The translations under genes and the position numbers were made by a program. Of a stretch of DNA of 14,063 nt, positions 6,055-12,768 are shown in pieces. Positions within the stretch are counted from its first letter, which is position 1. Each line of letters starts with the position of its first letter. Under the pieces are notes generated by a model. The model saw only the letters and a list, made by a program, of their open reading frames with translations, ran no database searches and was not told where the DNA came from. The stretch comes from DASPTB01 sp035623615 (GTDB lineage: Bacteria; Actinomycetota; UBA4738): contig DASPTB010000224.1 of the NCBI GenBank assembly GCA_035623615.1, positions 1 to 14,063 of the forward strand, written 5' to 3'.

Positions 6055-7153
6055 CGTGACCGAGCGCTTCCGCGCCGCCGATACGTTGCCCGCACGCGAT
6101 CTCTGGTCCGACATCGTGGCGCGCGAGCCGGGCTCGCCGCCGCCCGCTCCCGCCGGCCGGCGTGTGGCCGCGGCGATCGTCGCGCTGGCCGTGGTGATCG
6201 CCGGGCTCGCGATCGCCGTCCGCGCCTTCCACCGACCGCACCCCGTGGTGCCCGCCGGGGCGGTCGCCAACGGCAAGATCCTCGTCTACAACCTGTACGC
6301 CAGCGCCGCTCATCAGATTTGGGTCATGAATCCGGACGGGAGCGGCATGCGCGAGCTGCGAAAGCTGCCCGCGAACGCCTCGCTGCCAGCGTGGTCACCG
6401 GACGGAAAGCGGATCGCGTTCGCGATCGCGAACTCGAGCAGCCGGCCGATGGAGATCTGGATCGCCCAGGCCGACGGATCGGGCGCACACGTGGTCTTCG
6501 CGTGCGCCGACCATTTCTCCACGGCGAAGTGTCACCAGGTGTTCGACGGGCTGGCGTGGTCGCCGGGCGGAAGGCAGATCGCGTTCCTGCTGGGCTCGCT
6601 CTACGTGATGAACGAGGACGGGACGAGCTTGCACCGCCTGTACCGGCTGAACCTGCGGACCGTCTCGTCGCCTCCCGCCTGGTCGCCGGACGGCCGGTGG
6701 ATTCTTTTCCCAAGGACCACCGGCGGGTCACCGGCCGCCAGAGGCGCCGGCAACCTGTACCTGGCCGCCGCTGACGGCTCCGGCATACGGCAGCTCACCC
6801 ACTGCGGGCCCATCGGCCACGCGAAGTGCGCGGCGGTCCTTCCGACGTGGGCACCCGACGGCCGTTCGATCGCGTTCGCCGACGAGACCACCGGCGCGAT
6901 TCGCACCATCGGCGTCGACGGCTCGCACCTTCGGACCCTGGTCACACCTCCGCACGGGATGTGGTACAGGAATCCGATCTGGTCCCCGGACGGGAAAGAC
7001 ATCGTGTACGAGGAGTTTCCGATGCTCGGGAGCAAACTCCCGCCCATCGTCACCGTGTACGAGATGCGGGCCGACGGCAGCAATCCCATCACGCTGCACG
7101 TGTCCGGCCAGCCGATCCTTCTGTCGTGGCAGCGTCTGCCGAGGCAGAGCTAG
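6047..7153 (+). CDS. Membrane-anchored PD40/TolB-like beta-propeller, putative anti-sigma sensor
   Basis: A 368-residue single-pass membrane protein. A short cytosolic part (1-39) contains the acidic/amphipathic VTERFRAADTLPARDLWSDI. A transmembrane helix lies at about 40-60, followed by a large outside domain (75-362). That domain has repeated PD40-type units: WSPDG or close variants at 116, 171, 212, 268 and 312, each paired with a DGSG-like turn (96, 142, 190, 242, 290, 342). This predicts a five- or six-bladed TolB-like propeller. Cysteine pairs 153/162 and 253/261 sit in similar loops and could form disulfides. The ATG has a GGAGG site upstream and overlaps the sigma gene by 8 nt. The context suggests that the cytosolic segment restrains the sigma factor while the propeller senses an outside ligand or the cell envelope. 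That role is inference; no known anti-sigma zinc motif is present. Confidence 0.8.
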   Translation: MPDVTERFRAADTLPARDLWSDIVAREPGSPPPAPAGRRVAAAIVALAVVIAGLAIAVRAFHRPHPVVPAGAVANGKILVYNLYASAAHQIWVMNPDGSGMRELRKLPANASLPAWSPDGKRIAFAIANSSSRPMEIWIAQADGSGAHVVFACADHFSTAKCHQVFDGLAWSPGGRQIAFLLGSLYVMNEDGTSLHRLYRLNLRTVSSPPAWSPDGRWILFPRTTGGSPAARGAGNLYLAAADGSGIRQLTHCGPIGHAKCAAVLPTWAPDGRSIAFADETTGAIRTIGVDGSHLRTLVTPPHGMWYRNPIWSPDGKDIVYEEFPMLGSKLPPIVTVYEMRADGSNPITLHVSGQPILLSWQRLPRQS

Positions 7154-7165
7154 CGTCGCCGAGAT

Positions 7166-7321
7166 TCAGCCGAAGTTGGTGAGAAGGGTGGCGACCCCCG
7201 CCACCAGCAAGAACAGCGTCAGGATCGTCGCGCCGGCCACGAACAGCACGCCCAGCACGCCGACGCCCAGCAGCGGCCCACGCCACCTGCGGAGGCCGCG
7301 GGCTCCTCCGTTCCCCTCCAC
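7166..7321 (-). CDS. Putative 51-residue membrane peptide
   Basis: A small minus-strand frame of 51 codons from GTG at 7321. The first 15 residues are basic and Gly-rich (RGLRRWRG). The rest is almost entirely hydrophobic (PLLGVGVLGVLFVAGATIL and TLFLLVAGVATLL), enough for one long or two short membrane helices, ending TNFG. AGGGTG about 6 nt upstream is a plausible ribosome binding site; another in-frame GTG at 7330 lacks one. It converges with the propeller gene (12-nt gap between stops) and diverges from the VOC gene. I do not recognise a family. Strong hydrophobic patterning directly after a basic start argues for a real gene, but it is short and could be chance in GC-rich DNA. Confidence 0.5.
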   Translation of the reverse strand: MEGNGGARGLRRWRGPLLGVGVLGVLFVAGATILTLFLLVAGVATLLTNFG

Positions 7322-7361
7322 GTGTCTCACCCTACCGGGCCCGGCGAGATCCGAGAAGGGT

Positions 7362-7375
7362 CGGTCGGCCGACCG
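7362..7375. promoter_or_regulatory. Perfect 14-bp palindrome, possible operator
   Basis: CGGTCGGCCGACCG is a perfect palindrome in the 72-nt gap between the divergent small membrane ORF and the VOC gene, ending 5 nt before the TACGAT hexamer. Its position fits an operator covering the -35 region of the VOC promoter. In GC-rich DNA a few such palindromes per window are expected by chance, so the location is the main support. Confidence 0.35.
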
Positions 7376-7380
7376 CTCGG

Positions 7381-7386
7381 TACGAT
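7381..7386 (+). promoter_or_regulatory. -10 hexamer of a probable leaderless VOC gene
   Basis: TACGAT matches TANNNT and ends exactly 7 nt before the ATG at 7394. That spacing would start transcription at the start codon. No ribosome binding site precedes this ATG, as expected for a leaderless mRNA, which is common in Actinomycetota. No -35 match was found. Confidence 0.45.
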
Positions 7387-7393
7387 GCGGCCC

Positions 7394-7744
7394 ATGGACG
7401 TTCGGATGGGATCGGTCGTCGTCGACTGCGCGGATCCGGCCTCGCTGGCCGCCTTCTGGGCCGCCGTCACCGGGTACGCCGTGCGGGAGGGGGACGACGA
7501 CACCTGGCAGATGCTCGTCGGCCCGGCAGGACAGCCCAACATCGGGTTCCAGAAGGTCCCGGAGCCCAAGCGTGTGAAGAACCGGGTCCACATCGACCTG
7601 TACGCGGTGGACGAGAAGGCGGCGGCGGGTCGCATCGAGGCGCTCGGCGCGACGCGACTGTATGTGTCGGAGAACCCCGACGACATCTTCGTCACGCTGG
7701 CCGACCCCGAGGGCAACGAGTTCTGCGTCTGCCGGCAGGCTTGA
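7394..7744 (+). CDS. VOC (glyoxalase/bleomycin-resistance) superfamily protein
   Basis: A 116-residue protein with a vicinal-oxygen-chelate fold, close to the Glyoxalase_6-like group. The N-terminal module begins GSVVVDCADPASLAAFWAAV (6-25), the typical beta strand then helix with AFW. The second half has VHIDLYAVD (65-73) and LADPEGNEFCVCR (102-114). His66 and Glu109 occupy positions that often bind metal in this superfamily; the partner ligands of a dimer cannot be assigned here. The reading frame is open from 7322, but the homology starts at ATG 7394, which also fits a leaderless promoter. The substrate is unknown; members range from dioxygenases to resistance proteins and non-enzymatic binders. 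It converges with ftsY, 37 nt away, and is divergent from the small membrane ORF. Confidence 0.88.
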   Translation: MDVRMGSVVVDCADPASLAAFWAAVTGYAVREGDDDTWQMLVGPAGQPNIGFQKVPEPKRVKNRVHIDLYAVDEKAAAGRIEALGATRLYVSENPDDIFVTLADPEGNEFCVCRQA

Positions 7745-7753
7745 TCGCAGGGA

Positions 7754-7776
7754 GCTGGCTCTCGCTGCGCGCCAGC
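7754..7776. terminator. Possible bidirectional hairpin between VOC gene and ftsY
   Basis: In the 37-nt gap between two convergent stops, GCTGGC (7754-7759) and GCCAGC (7771-7776) can form a 6-bp stem with an 11-nt loop. There is no T-run on either side, so intrinsic termination is uncertain. It is listed because of its location between convergent genes. Confidence 0.3.
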
Positions 7777-7781
7777 CGGAT

Positions 7782-8909
7782 TCAGGAGATCAAGCTTCGC
7801 GCGAAGGACTGCGCGTCGAACGGCGCGAGGTCGCCGGCGCCCTCGCCCGTCCCCACCAGCACGACGGGAAGGCCGAGCTCTTCGCGGACCGCGAGAACGA
7901 TCCCGCCGCGGGCGGTTCCGTCGAGCTTCGTCAGCACGAGGCCATTCACGTCGACCGCCTCGGTGAACGACCGCGCCTGCTGGATCCCGTTCTGCCCCGT
8001 CGTGGCGTCGAGGATCAGCAGCACCTGGTCCGGCGGGCGCCCCGCCGCCTTCTCGAGCACGCGCCGGACCTTCTTGAGCTCCTCCATCAGCGGCGCCCGC
8101 GTGTGCAGTCTCCCCGCCGTATCGACGAACAGGACGTCGAGCCCCCGCGCCTCTGCCGCCTTGACCGCATCGAACGCAACCGCCCCCGGGTCGGCGCCCC
8201 GCTCCTGCGCGACGAGCGTCGCGCCCGTGCGCTGGGCCCACACGCCGAGCTGCTCGCCGGCGGCGGCCCGGAACGTGTCGCTCGCCGCCATCCCGACGGT
8301 TCGACCCTCCGACGTCAGGCGCGCGGCGATCTTGCCGATCGTCGTCGTCTTTCCCGTCCCGTTGACGCCGACGATCATCACGATGCCGGGCCTCCCGTCG
8401 GGGCCTTCCGGCGCCTCCCATGCCGGGTCGTCGGCGAACAGGGCCACGACCTCGCCGGCGACGACGTCGGCGGGATCCATCGGCGGCCGGTAGCGCTCGC
8501 GGACACGCGAGACGACCGCCGCGGCCGCGGTCGGGCCGACGTCGGCCCGGACGAGCGCCTCCTCCAGCCCCGTCCACGTCTGCGCGCTCGCCTTGCCGCC
8601 CGCGAAGAGCGCGCGGATGCGCGCCCCCAGGCCGATTCCGGGAGCGGCGGGCGGAGCCTCCACCCCAGGAGCCGCAGGCGCTTCCAGTTGCGGCGCAGCA
8701 GTTTCGGGCTCCGTGCGCTGGGGAGCAGGCTTTGCCCGCTCGGGGGCGGCGGGTTCCGGCGGCGAAGGGGCGGGCGTTTCGGGCCGCTCCTCGCGTGCAG
8801 GCGCGGCCGTCCCACCGCTCGGCGGCGCCGCCCGGCGCGCGCGCGACAGGTACAGACCGATCGCGACGAACGCGAGCAGGACGACGACGAAGACGAGAAG
8901 CTCGATCAC
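7782..8909 (-). CDS. ftsY: Signal recognition particle receptor FtsY
   Basis: FtsY is the SRP receptor GTPase, which receives SRP-ribosome complexes at the membrane and hands them to SecYEG. The protein has 375 residues. Residues 2-21 are a transmembrane segment, so the protein is probably membrane-anchored, as in other Actinomycetota. A Pro/Ala/Glu linker runs to about 92. The N domain (about 95-165) precedes the G domain: GVNGTGKTTT (181-190), DTFRAAAGEQL (211-221), DTAGR (263-267), TKLDGTARGG (327-336) and GTGE (353-356). The C-terminal helix PFDAQSFARSLIS ends the protein. The start is GTG at 8909, 7 nt after the smc stop, without a strong ribosome binding site, suggesting coupling to smc. 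Its partner gene ffh lies on the same strand beyond the accessory cassette. Confidence 0.98.
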   Translation of the reverse strand: MIELLVFVVVLLAFVAIGLYLSRARRAAPPSGGTAAPAREERPETPAPSPPEPAAPERAKPAPQRTEPETAAPQLEAPAAPGVEAPPAAPGIGLGARIRALFAGGKASAQTWTGLEEALVRADVGPTAAAAVVSRVRERYRPPMDPADVVAGEVVALFADDPAWEAPEGPDGRPGIVMIVGVNGTGKTTTIGKIAARLTSEGRTVGMAASDTFRAAAGEQLGVWAQRTGATLVAQERGADPGAVAFDAVKAAEARGLDVLFVDTAGRLHTRAPLMEELKKVRRVLEKAAGRPPDQVLLILDATTGQNGIQQARSFTEAVDVNGLVLTKLDGTARGGIVLAVREELGLPVVLVGTGEGAGDLAPFDAQSFARSLIS

Positions 8910-8916
8910 GTTCGCG

Positions 8917-11900
8917 TCAGGCTATCGCGCCGGGGCTCGCCGTGGACTCGACGGGCGCGCCCGGCTCGGCCTCGCCGACCCGCACCGGCGCTCCCGTCTC
9001 GACTTCCTCGAGCCGCTGCGCGATGACGGCCGTCGCGCCGTCCTTGGCCATCGACACGCCGTACAGCACGTCGGCGAGCTCCATCGTCCGTTTCTGGTGG
9101 GTGACGATGATGACCTGCGACTGCCCCGCAAGGTCTTTCAACGCTTCGAGGAATCGCACCAGGTTGACGTCGTCGAGCGCAGGCTCGACCTCGTCCATCA
9201 GATAGAAGGGGCTCGGGCGCGCCTTGAAGATGGAGAAGAGGAACGCGATCGCGACGAGTGACCGCTCGCCGCCGGACAGCAGCGAGAGACGCTTCACGCG
9301 CTTGCGGCCCGGGCGCGCCTCGATCTCGATCCCGCTGTCCAGAGGTTCGCTCGGATCCTCGAGGATGAGGCGGCCCTCGCCTCCCGGGAAAAGCGTCGCG
9401 AACAGTGCCGCGAACTCGCGCGCCACGTCCTGGAAGGCGTCGCCGAACAGCTCCGCCATCTGGCGGTCGACGTCGCGGATGACCTCCTGCAGGTCGCGCC
9501 GCGCGGCCTTCACGTCGTCGAGCTCGCGGTTCATGAACTGATAGCGCTCGCGAAGTCCGCCGAGCTCGTCGCCGGCGAGCAGGTTCACGCGCCCCACCAT
9601 CTCGAGACGCCGCGCCACCAGGTCGGCGCGGCGCGCCAACGACTCGATCGTGTCCTCGTCGGTGAGGGCGCCCACCGCCGCCCGCGGATCTTCGTCGTGG
9701 CCCTCGCGGAGCAGCCGCTCGCCCTCGCCGATCCGCCGCTCCAGGTCGAGCCGGGAGCGCTCCTCCTCCTCGTACGTCTCGCGGATGCGCTCGACCTCGG
9801 AGGCCTGCTCGCGCCACGCCCGGTTGTTCTCGGACTCCCGCTCGCGCGCCGCCCTCGCGGCGCCGACCGCGTCGTCGCGGGTCCCCGCGGCGGCCGTCAT
9901 CCGCTCCTCGGCCTCGCCGAGCGCGAGCTCGCCCTGCGCGCGCGCCCGCTCGGCTTCGCCGAGCGCGGCGCGCAGCGCGATCGGGTCCTCGGCCTGCAGC
10001 GCCTCGACCTCGCGGCGCGTACGGGCCACCGACGCCTCGAGCCTGGTCCGTTCGCGCCGGAGCGCCTCCACCTCCACGCGCTGGTGCACCGGCGGCTCCG
10101 GCCGCGCCGGGAGCGGCGCGGTGGCCGGCTCCTGCTCGGGCGCCATCTCGAGCTCGGCGCGGGCCGCCGACGCCGATCCGAGGATGGAACGCAGCCGGTC
10201 GCTCTCCAGCTGCTTCTCGCGCGAGAGCGACGCGATCTCGGCCTTCACCGCGGCCGCCTCCTCGGCGGCCGCCGTGATCCGGCGGTCGATCTCCTCGAGC
10301 TCCCGCCGGACGAGATCGAGCCGACCCGCCGTCTGCGTCATCTCGGAACGCGCCTCGCGTAGGCGCCTTCGGATGTCGCCGAGCTCGCGCTCCATGGCGG
10401 CCGACTCGCGCAGCAGGCGCTCGACACGCGCCTCGTGCCGCGCGAAGGTCCGAACGAACATCGATCCGAGGACGACGCCGTCTCGCGTGACGAACTGCGC
10501 GTGCGGGTGGCGCGCGCGCATCCGCGCCGCGTCGGCGACGTCGTCGACCAGGTAGCAATCCGCGAGCAGCGAACCGGCCAGCCCGCCAACCCTGCGGTCG
10601 GGCTTCACCAGGTCGAGCAGGCACGTGAGCTCCGGGATTGAGAAGTGCGCCGTCGTCCCGTCGGAAGAGGCGAGCAGGACGCCGGTGCCTTTGTCCTCGC
10701 GGGCCTCGGCCACGGCCTCCCTGTGCGACCCGTACACGACGGCGTCCGCGAACGGTCCGAGGGCGGCCAGCAGCGCTCGGGAGAGCTCGTCCGGGACCGC
10801 GATCAGGTCTCGGAGCAGGCCGATCGGCCGGTTCCCACGCGCGCGGGCGAACGCGGCGCCGGGCGTCTCTCGCGCCTCCTCGATCCGGGCGTCGACCGCC
10901 TCCTGTCGCGCGGCCAGCCCGCTCTCCGCCGACTCGAGCTCCGCGATGGTGGCGGCGAGGTCCTGGCGGCGACGATCCAATTCCAGCTGCTCGGCGGCGA
11001 GCGGCGTTCCCTCGGCGTCGAGACGCTCGACCTCGGTCGCGAGGGCCTCGGCGCGGAGCTCCGCGGCCTCGGTGCGGACCGCGACCTCCTGGAGCGCCTC
11101 CGCGAGCTGCTGCTGCTCGGCCTGCTGGATCGACAGCGTCCGGCGCAGGGCCTCCGCTTGAGCCTGGCGCGCCAGATCCTGCTGCTCGAGCCGGCGGCGT
11201 TCCTCCTCGGCGTCGCGCCTGGCCTGGTCGAGCCGGCGGTACTCCTCCTCGGCCGCCTCGAGCTCGCCCTCGCGCGCCAGGGCGGAGTCGGTGACCTCCG
11301 CGAGCGCCGCCTCCGAGCGCTGGAGCTCCTCCTGCAAGGTGAACAAGCGGCCGGCGCCCTGGCTCGCCGCGCCGAGTCGCTCGCGCGCCTCGGCCTCGCG
11401 CCGGAGCGCTTCGCGCAGCGCCTCCTCGGCCTCGGACTTCGCGGCGGACGACTCGGCGAACGACGACTGCGCCCGCCCTTCGACCTCTTCGGTCTCGGCG
11501 AGCATCTTCTCGACCGTCTCGATCTCCTCGCCGAGCCGGTCGAGGCGCTCGCGGGCGGCCGTTTGGCTCGCCTCGGCCTGCGCCCACGTCGGGCGGCGGT
11601 GGTCGCGGTCGCGATAGAGCTCGCGGAGCCTGACGGCAGCCATGCGCGAGGCGAGCTGCGCCGCCTCCGTGGTCAGCTCCTCGTGCTTCGCCGCGAGCTC
11701 GGCCTGCTTCTCGAGCGGCTTCAGCTGACGGCGGAGCTCCGCGACGACGTCGTTCAGCCGCAACACGTCTTGCTCGACGCCGACGAGCTTGCGCTCGGCG
11801 CGCTCGCGGCGGCGGCGGTGCTTGGCGATTCCGGCCGCCTCCTCGATGAACTGCCGGCGTTCCTCGGGCCGCGCCTGCAGGACCTCGTCGAGCCTCCCCT

Positions 11901-12327
11901 GGCCGACGATCGCGTGCAGGGCCCGGCCGATGCCCGCGTCCGAGAGCACCTCCTGGATGTCGAGCAGCCGGCAGGGGCGCCCGCCGAGGCGGTACTCGCT
12001 CTCGCCCGAGCGGAAGATCGACCTGCTGATCTCGATCTCGGAGGCCGGGATCTTGATGAGGCCCGCCGAGTTGTCGATGACGAGCTTCACCTCGGCCATC
12101 CCGAGCTGCGGCCGGGTCGGGCTGCCGGCGAAGATCACGTCGGTCATCTGCCCGCTCCGGAGGCTCCGGACACCCTGCTCGCCGAGGACCCAACTGATCG
12201 CGTCGACGACGTTGGATTTGCCCGACCCGTTGGGGCCGACGACGACGGCGATGCCCGGCGTGAACTCGAGGACGGTCTTGTCGGCGAACGACTTGAAGCC
12301 GCGGAGGGTCAGCTGTCGAAGAAACAC
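8917..12327 (-). CDS. smc: Chromosome segregation protein SMC
   Basis: SMC is the ATPase core of the bacterial condensin (with ScpA/ScpB) that organises and segregates chromosomes. The protein has 1136 residues from GTG at 12327; the homology starts there (FLRQLTLRGFKSFADKTVLEF). Walker A GPNGSGKS is at 31-38, then LGEQGVRSLRSGQMTDVIF, and EEAAGIAKHRRRRERAERKL opens the first coiled coil. Coiled coils cover roughly 165-490 and 630-980, and the hinge about 495-625. The C-terminal head has the signature LSGGERSLVAIAFLF near 1015 and Walker B/D-loop MDEVEPALDD near 1047. The usual hinge motif GGSMTGG is reduced to a single GSM followed by FVRT. No ribosome binding site precedes the GTG; TAGCAT lies 11 nt upstream. 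The frame stays open another 34 codons upstream, but those residues do not look like SMC. Confidence 0.97.
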   Translation of the reverse strand: MFLRQLTLRGFKSFADKTVLEFTPGIAVVVGPNGSGKSNVVDAISWVLGEQGVRSLRSGQMTDVIFAGSPTRPQLGMAEVKLVIDNSAGLIKIPASEIEISRSIFRSGESEYRLGGRPCRLLDIQEVLSDAGIGRALHAIVGQGRLDEVLQARPEERRQFIEEAAGIAKHRRRRERAERKLVGVEQDVLRLNDVVAELRRQLKPLEKQAELAAKHEELTTEAAQLASRMAAVRLRELYRDRDHRRPTWAQAEASQTAARERLDRLGEEIETVEKMLAETEEVEGRAQSSFAESSAAKSEAEEALREALRREAEARERLGAASQGAGRLFTLQEELQRSEAALAEVTDSALAREGELEAAEEEYRRLDQARRDAEEERRRLEQQDLARQAQAEALRRTLSIQQAEQQQLAEALQEVAVRTEAAELRAEALATEVERLDAEGTPLAAEQLELDRRRQDLAATIAELESAESGLAARQEAVDARIEEARETPGAAFARARGNRPIGLLRDLIAVPDELSRALLAALGPFADAVVYGSHREAVAEAREDKGTGVLLASSDGTTAHFSIPELTCLLDLVKPDRRVGGLAGSLLADCYLVDDVADAARMRARHPHAQFVTRDGVVLGSMFVRTFARHEARVERLLRESAAMERELGDIRRRLREARSEMTQTAGRLDLVRRELEEIDRRITAAAEEAAAVKAEIASLSREKQLESDRLRSILGSASAARAELEMAPEQEPATAPLPARPEPPVHQRVEVEALRRERTRLEASVARTRREVEALQAEDPIALRAALGEAERARAQGELALGEAEERMTAAAGTRDDAVGAARAARERESENNRAWREQASEVERIRETYEEEERSRLDLERRIGEGERLLREGHDEDPRAAVGALTDEDTIESLARRADLVARRLEMVGRVNLLAGDELGGLRERYQFMNRELDDVKAARRDLQEVIRDVDRQMAELFGDAFQDVAREFAALFATLFPGGEGRLILEDPSEPLDSGIEIEARPGRKRVKRLSLLSGGERSLVAIAFLFSIFKARPSPFYLMDEVEPALDDVNLVRFLEALKDLAGQSQVIIVTHQKRTMELADVLYGVSMAKDGATAVIAQRLEEVETGAPVRVGEAEPGAPVESTASPGAIA

Positions 12328-12344
12328 GTCGGGATCGGATGCTA

Positions 12345-12369
12345 CCGTTCCGATCGCGGGCCGGAACGG
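12345..12369. promoter_or_regulatory. Inverted repeat upstream of smc
   Basis: Arms CCGTTCCG (12345-12352) and CGGAACGG (12362-12369) are a perfect 8-bp inverted repeat with a 9-nt spacer. It lies 17 nt upstream of the smc start and abuts the TAGCAT hexamer (12344-12339 on the minus strand). A third CGGAACGG copy lies at 12431-12438. The place fits an operator or leader hairpin of smc; no regulator is identified. Confidence 0.4.
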
Positions 12370-12377
12370 GTTCGGGC

Positions 12378-12404
12378 GTCGAAATTCCAGCCGTGTAATT
12401 CGAC
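12378..12404. other. AT-richer dyad upstream of smc
   Basis: GTCGAAATT and AATTCGAC can pair over 8 bp with one bulged A and a 10-nt loop. It lies in the least GC-rich part of the 138-nt acyP-smc gap, where a promoter for smc and ftsY would be expected. No convincing -35/-10 pair could be assigned in it. Confidence 0.3.
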
Positions 12405-12448
12405 CTGCGGTTTTCGGTGGAGAAATCACCCGGAACGGCCGCGCCGGC

Positions 12449-12464
12449 TCCCCCGGAAGGGGGA
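12449..12464 (-). terminator. Stable hairpin directly after acyP
   Basis: TCCCCC-TTCC-GGGGGA (minus strand; plus-strand loop GGAA) forms a perfect 6-bp stem starting one nucleotide after the acyP stop. No T-run follows, so it may be a weak or factor-assisted terminator, or a 3'-end stabiliser separating rnc-mutM-acyP from smc-ftsY. Confidence 0.4.
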
Positions 12465-12465
12465 A

Positions 12466-12768
12466 TCAGCGAACGATCTGGAAGCCCGATTCGCCCCCGG
12501 GCGCTTCCTCGACGACCGATACCTCCTGCACCGTGGCCCAGCGGGGACCGATCCGGCACCACGAGACCATCGCGTCCACCTCCTCGGGCGGACCTTCGAA
12601 GACGGCCTCGACGCGCCCGTCGGGTCGGTTGCGGACCCAACCCGCGAGACCGCGCTCGACTGCCTCGGCACGGGCCGACCAGCGGAAGCCCACGCCCTGC
12701 ACGTCGCCCGAGACGAGCACGCGGACCCGGCGAGCGTCGGCCGCGGAGGGCGGCGTCAGCTCTGGCAC
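12466..12768 (-). CDS. acyP: Acylphosphatase
   Basis: Acylphosphatase hydrolyses the carboxyl-phosphate bond of acyl phosphates such as acetyl phosphate and 1,3-bisphosphoglycerate. It has about 100 residues. The phosphate-binding loop GDVQGVGFRW (21-30) contains the catalytic Arg29, and GWVRNRPDGRVEAVFEG (43-59) contains the catalytic Asn47. The 18-residue step between them matches the family (Arg23 and Asn41 in muscle enzymes). Strands FEGPPEEVDAM and SGFQIV complete the ferredoxin-like fold. The start is uncertain: GTG at 12768 lies inside the last codons of mutM (13-nt overlap) and is the nearest standard start upstream of the first strand RVRVLVSG; no ribosome binding site is obvious. 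A later GTG in that strand would truncate it. The mutM-acyP-smc order is common in Actinomycetota. Function is very likely; cellular role is poorly understood. Confidence 0.93.
   Translation of the reverse strand: MPELTPPSAADARRVRVLVSGDVQGVGFRWSARAEAVERGLAGWVRNRPDGRVEAVFEGPPEEVDAMVSWCRIGPRWATVQEVSVVEEAPGGESGFQIVR

Noticed and set aside
12327..12429. Upstream ATG at 12429 as the smc start
   Set aside because: The added 34 residues do not resemble SMC N-termini, which begin at FLRQLTLRGFKSF, and they overlap the dyad-rich control region.
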